From positions 1 through 15,006 of the forward strand of contig DAOLPD010000062.1 of assembly GCA_035417425.1 (NCBI GenBank): a stretch of DNA of 15,006 bases, in the 5' to 3' direction. The translations under genes were made by a program, and so were the position numbers. Every line of letters begins with the position of its first letter. The stretch's first letter is position 1. The notes beneath the pieces are model-generated. The model was not told where the DNA came from. It did no database searches and worked only from the letters and a program-made list of their open reading frames with translations. Shown here piece after piece: positions 12,827 through 15,006 of this stretch. The DNA comes from BRH-c25 sp035417425. Its GTDB lineage: Bacteria > Bacillota > Clostridia > Lutisporales > Lutisporaceae.

Positions 12827-13360
12827 ATGAATATTCCAAATGCATTGACAATTTTCAGACTTATACTGATTCCGGGTTTTGTTTACTATTACTTTTCTTC
12901 AATGTCAAATGGGGAAAAGATAGCAATAGCATTGTTTGCGGTGGCCGGACTGACAGATATATTTGACGGCTTTATCGCACGCAGGTGCAATCTTATCACG
13001 AGGCTGGGAACAGTGCTGGACCCCCTCGCGGATAAGCTGATGCTGCTGACTGTTCTAATAAGTATAACGATGAAGAATCAGATTTCCTTCTGGGTAATTA
13101 TTGTTGTGGCAATAAAGGAGACTCTGCTGATATTGGGAGCAATCACACTGTTCAATGATCATGACATAGTGGTGCCAGCAAACAGGTTTGGTAAGCTCTC
13201 CACAATTGCGTTTTATATAGCAATTATTGCTGTTGCTTTTGATATACCATACAGCAGGGTAATGCTTGACGGGTTTGTGATAATTACGATTCTGTCATTG
13301 GTGGTATATGCGAACTATTTTATAAATATAAAGCGTCAGCAGAGGATATATAAAACATGA
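12827..13360 (+). CDS. pgsA: CDP-alcohol phosphatidyltransferase, probable phosphatidylglycerophosphate synthase
   Basis: This integral membrane enzyme most likely transfers phosphatidyl from CDP-diacylglycerol to glycerol-3-phosphate, the first step to phosphatidylglycerol. It has 177 residues, the usual PgsA length, and about five to six membrane helices. The CDP-alcohol phosphotransferase signature is complete: Asp44, Asp47-Gly48, Ala51-Arg52, Gly61, Asp65 and Asp69 in TDIFDGFIARR and LGTVLDPLAD. The N-terminus NIPNALTIFRLILIP is also typical of PgsA. Cardiolipin synthase or another family member is a less likely alternative. ATG start with GGAGAGG upstream. The downstream gene valS has its own promoter, so pgsA looks monocistronic. 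Confidence 0.88.
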   Translation: MNIPNALTIFRLILIPGFVYYYFSSMSNGEKIAIALFAVAGLTDIFDGFIARRCNLITRLGTVLDPLADKLMLLTVLISITMKNQISFWVIIVVAIKETLLILGAITLFNDHDIVVPANRFGKLSTIAFYIAIIAVAFDIPYSRVMLDGFVIITILSLVVYANYFINIKRQQRIYKT

Positions 13361-13398
13361 ATAAGATTTGTCATTATGAAATCAGTTGCTTAACAGAG

Positions 13399-13424
13399 GC
13401 GGCATTTAGTGCTGCATTTTATGT
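13399..13424 (+). terminator. Possible weak terminator after pgsA
   Basis: GCGGCA (13399-13404), loop TTTAG and TGCTGC (13410-13415) form a 6-bp stem with one G-T, followed by ATTTTATGTT. An outer AATCAG/CTGATT pairing (13380-13385 with 13431-13436) could enclose it. The T-run is short. Confidence 0.4.
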
Positions 13425-13447
13425 TGAAATCTGATTAAAAAATAATA

Positions 13448-13476
13448 TTGACAAATCCGCACAACTCTAATAATAT
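13448..13476 (+). promoter_or_regulatory. Promoter of the T-box/valS transcript
   Basis: A perfect TTGACA (13448-13453), a 17-bp spacer and TAATAT (13471-13476). Transcription would begin near 13483, about 20 nt before stem I of the T-box. Confidence 0.75.
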
Positions 13477-13484
13477 ATATAAAT

Positions 13485-13726
13485 AATATGTTATTAATTA
13501 TCAGCAATGAGGAAGAGGAGTAGGCACTAACCGCCTTTTAGAGAGGAGAACCCACAGGCTGAAAGGTTTTCCAGGTACGGCACTGCTGAAGGTAGCTTCT
13601 GAGCTCCTGCTGCGAATAGAGTAGCATCAGGCGGGTCTGCCCGTTACAGTTCAAAGAGCCGGTGTTTGCCGGAAATAAGGTGGTACCGCGAATAACCTTC
13701 GCCCTTAACATGGGCGGGGGTTTTTT
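13485..13726 (+). ncRNA. T-box leader controlling valS
   Basis: This is a tRNA-sensing leader RNA. The conserved T-box sequence AATAAGGTGGTACCGCG is at 13674-13690, and its TGGT bulge (13681-13684) can pair with the ACCA end of uncharged tRNA. Upstream, stem I features are visible: GCAATGAGGA (13503-13512) partly pairs with TCCTGCTGC (13605-13613), an AGTA motif near 13518 faces GAAG before a GTA triplet at 13592-13594, and an AGAGAGG word lies near 13540. GTA is a valine codon and is the best specifier candidate, consistent with the downstream gene; I assigned it by position, not by folding. Uncharged tRNA-Val should stabilise the antiterminator and allow valS transcription. Confidence 0.93.
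13696..13726 (+). terminator. T-box terminator
   Basis: CCTTCGCCC (13696-13704) pairs with GGGCGGGGG (13712-13720) over nine positions, two of them G-T, followed by TTTTTT. It starts right after the conserved T-box sequence, as usual for transcriptional T-boxes. Confidence 0.92.
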
Positions 13727-13772
13727 ATTTTAATACGGCACAATTCAAATTCAACTGTGAGGAGGATTTAAC

Positions 13773-15006
13773 ATGGACGAATCAAAAAACATAGCAAAAA
13801 CTTATGACCCAAAACAAGTAGAAGAGAGATTATACGAGAACTGGATGGAAAAAGGATATTTTACTCCGGTGATCGATAAGAACAAAGAGCCCTATACCAT
13901 AGTAATACCTCCGCCGAATATTACCGGACAGCTTCATATGGGCCATGCAATGGACAATACCATACAGGATATACTCATAAGGTGGAGGAGGATGCAGGGA
14001 TACTGCACACTCTGGCTCCCGGGTACGGATCATGCAAGCATAGCTACAGAGGCTAAGATAGTTGAGACTCTGGCAAAAGAGGGAAAAACGAAGTATGATT
14101 TGGGAAGAGAGAAATATCTTGAGATGGCTTGGGACTGGAAGCATGAATATGGCGGAAGAATACTGAACCAGCTTAAAAAGCTTGGAAGCTCCTGTGACTG
14201 GACCCGTGAAAGGTTTACCCTGGATGAAGGCTGTTCAGATGCAGTTTTGGAGGTTTTCACCAGGCTATATGAAAAGGGGCTTATTTACAGGGGAGAGAGG
14301 ATAATAAACTGGTGCCCCAAGTGCAAGACCTCCATATCGGATATCGAGACTATTTATGACACTTCGAAAGGAAATTTTTGGCATATAAAGTATCCCGTAA
14401 AGGACAGTGACGAATATATAGAAATTGCCACTACAAGGCCGGAGACAATGCTGGGAGATACTGCCGTAGCAGTTAATCCAAATGACGACAGGTACAGGCA
14501 CCTTATAGGTAAGACATTGATACTGCCGCTTATGAACAAAGAAATACCGGTAATAGAAGATGAGTATGTCGATATGGAGTTCGGGACCGGAGCAGTTAAG
14601 ATAACACCGGCTCATGACCCCAATGACTTTGAAGTAGGCATGAGGCACAATCTTCCGATGCCGAGGATACTTAATGATGACGGAACAATAAACAGCCTGG
14701 GCGGCAAATATGAAGGGCTGGACCGTTATGAAGCAAGGAAGCAGATAGTTAAAGACCTGGAAGACCAGGGACTGTTGGTTAAGACAAAAGAGCATGAGCA
14801 CAATGTGGGGCACTGCCAAAGGTGCAGCACAACAATAGAGCCTTTGCTTTCAAAGCAGTGGTTCGTTAAGATGAAGCCCCTTGCTGAGCCGGCAATAGAG
14901 GTTGTAAGGGACGGCAGAGTAAAATTCGTGCCGGAGAGGTTCACGAAGATCTATTATAATTGGATGGAAAACATTCAGGATTGGTGTATTTCAAGACAGC
15001 TGTGGT
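13773..15006 (+). CDS. valS: Valyl-tRNA synthetase, 5' part
   Basis: Class I aminoacyl-tRNA synthetase that charges tRNA-Val, cytoplasmic. The frame is open from ATG 13773 (GAGGAGG upstream) to the right edge, so 411 of the usual roughly 880 codons are present. The ATP-binding HIGH motif appears as HMGH (55-58) in PPPNITGQLHMGHAM. GTDHASIATE (about residue 90), typical of ValS, follows. The editing domain region starts around residue 190, with TTRPETMLGDTAVAV (about 216-230) and FGTGAVKITPAHDPNDFEVG (about 271-290). WCPKCKTSISDIE and HCQRCSTTIEP carry Cys pairs. The KMSKS loop and the anticodon-binding domain lie beyond the window. Expression is controlled by the T-box leader. Confidence 0.97.
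   Translation, partial: MDESKNIAKTYDPKQVEERLYENWMEKGYFTPVIDKNKEPYTIVIPPPNITGQLHMGHAMDNTIQDILIRWRRMQGYCTLWLPGTDHASIATEAKIVETLAKEGKTKYDLGREKYLEMAWDWKHEYGGRILNQLKKLGSSCDWTRERFTLDEGCSDAVLEVFTRLYEKGLIYRGERIINWCPKCKTSISDIETIYDTSKGNFWHIKYPVKDSDEYIEIATTRPETMLGDTAVAVNPNDDRYRHLIGKTLILPLMNKEIPVIEDEYVDMEFGTGAVKITPAHDPNDFEVGMRHNLPMPRILNDDGTINSLGGKYEGLDRYEARKQIVKDLEDQGLLVKTKEHEHNVGHCQRCSTTIEPLLSKQWFVKMKPLAEPAIEVVRDGRVKFVPERFTKIYYNWMENIQDWCISRQLW

Noticed and set aside
12561..12830. 89-codon plus-strand frame (or its last 30 codons from ATG 12738) overlapping the pgsA start by ATGA
   Set aside because: The ATGA overlap is suggestive, but neither start has a ribosome site, the frame includes the hairpin and T-run at 12575-12614, and the translation resembles no protein.

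Overview
The window reads as a low-GC Gram-positive chromosome segment, most likely from the Clostridia. The grounds are strong GGAGG-type ribosome sites, an Mg2+-sensing M-box leader before mgtE, a T-box leader before valS, a B. subtilis-like ppaX, and a RodA/FtsW plus class B penicillin-binding protein pair. A cellulolytic cluster III-type clostridium would fit, but that is inference. Genes sit on both strands, and most convergent pairs are closed by clear intrinsic terminators. No CRISPR array, transposase, integrase, tRNA or rRNA gene was seen.

Layout, left end. The window opens inside a fused TRAP transporter permease (+), which converges on a 143-residue acidic hypothetical protein (-). 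A short promoter region with a perfect 15-bp tandem duplication leads to sfsA (+), a nuclease-fold protein. The 640-bp gap before mgtE is the richest regulatory stretch. It holds a consensus promoter, a textbook M-box riboswitch with its own terminator and a visible alternative antiterminator pairing, and then about 270 nt of further leader. That extra leader carries a long stable hairpin, a 53-codon open reading frame with an excellent ribosome site that runs into mgtE out of frame, and a hairpin covering the mgtE ribosome site. The extra layer is the best candidate for something undescribed.

Layout, middle. mgtE (+) converges on a two-gene cell-wall operon on the minus strand: a RodA/FtsW-type SEDS glycosyltransferase followed 11 bp later by a short class B penicillin-binding protein. 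Next come ppaX (+), a membrane-anchored hypothetical protein (-), and an ABC importer of the SsuABC/TauABC/NMT1 type on the minus strand. The importer is split: ATPase and permease genes overlap by 14 bp, but the lipoprotein substrate-binding gene lies about 1.2 kb away, with mnmH (tRNA 2-selenouridine synthase, +) between them in opposite orientation. mnmH implies that the cell makes selenophosphate and selenium-modified tRNAs.

Layout, right end. A CDP-alcohol phosphatidyltransferase (pgsA type, +) is followed by a strong promoter, a T-box leader with a candidate GUA (Val) specifier and terminator, and the first 411 codons of valS, which runs off the right edge. In all, these are mostly housekeeping functions (Mg2+ uptake, wall synthesis, phospholipid synthesis, tRNA charging and modification) with two transport systems of unknown substrate.
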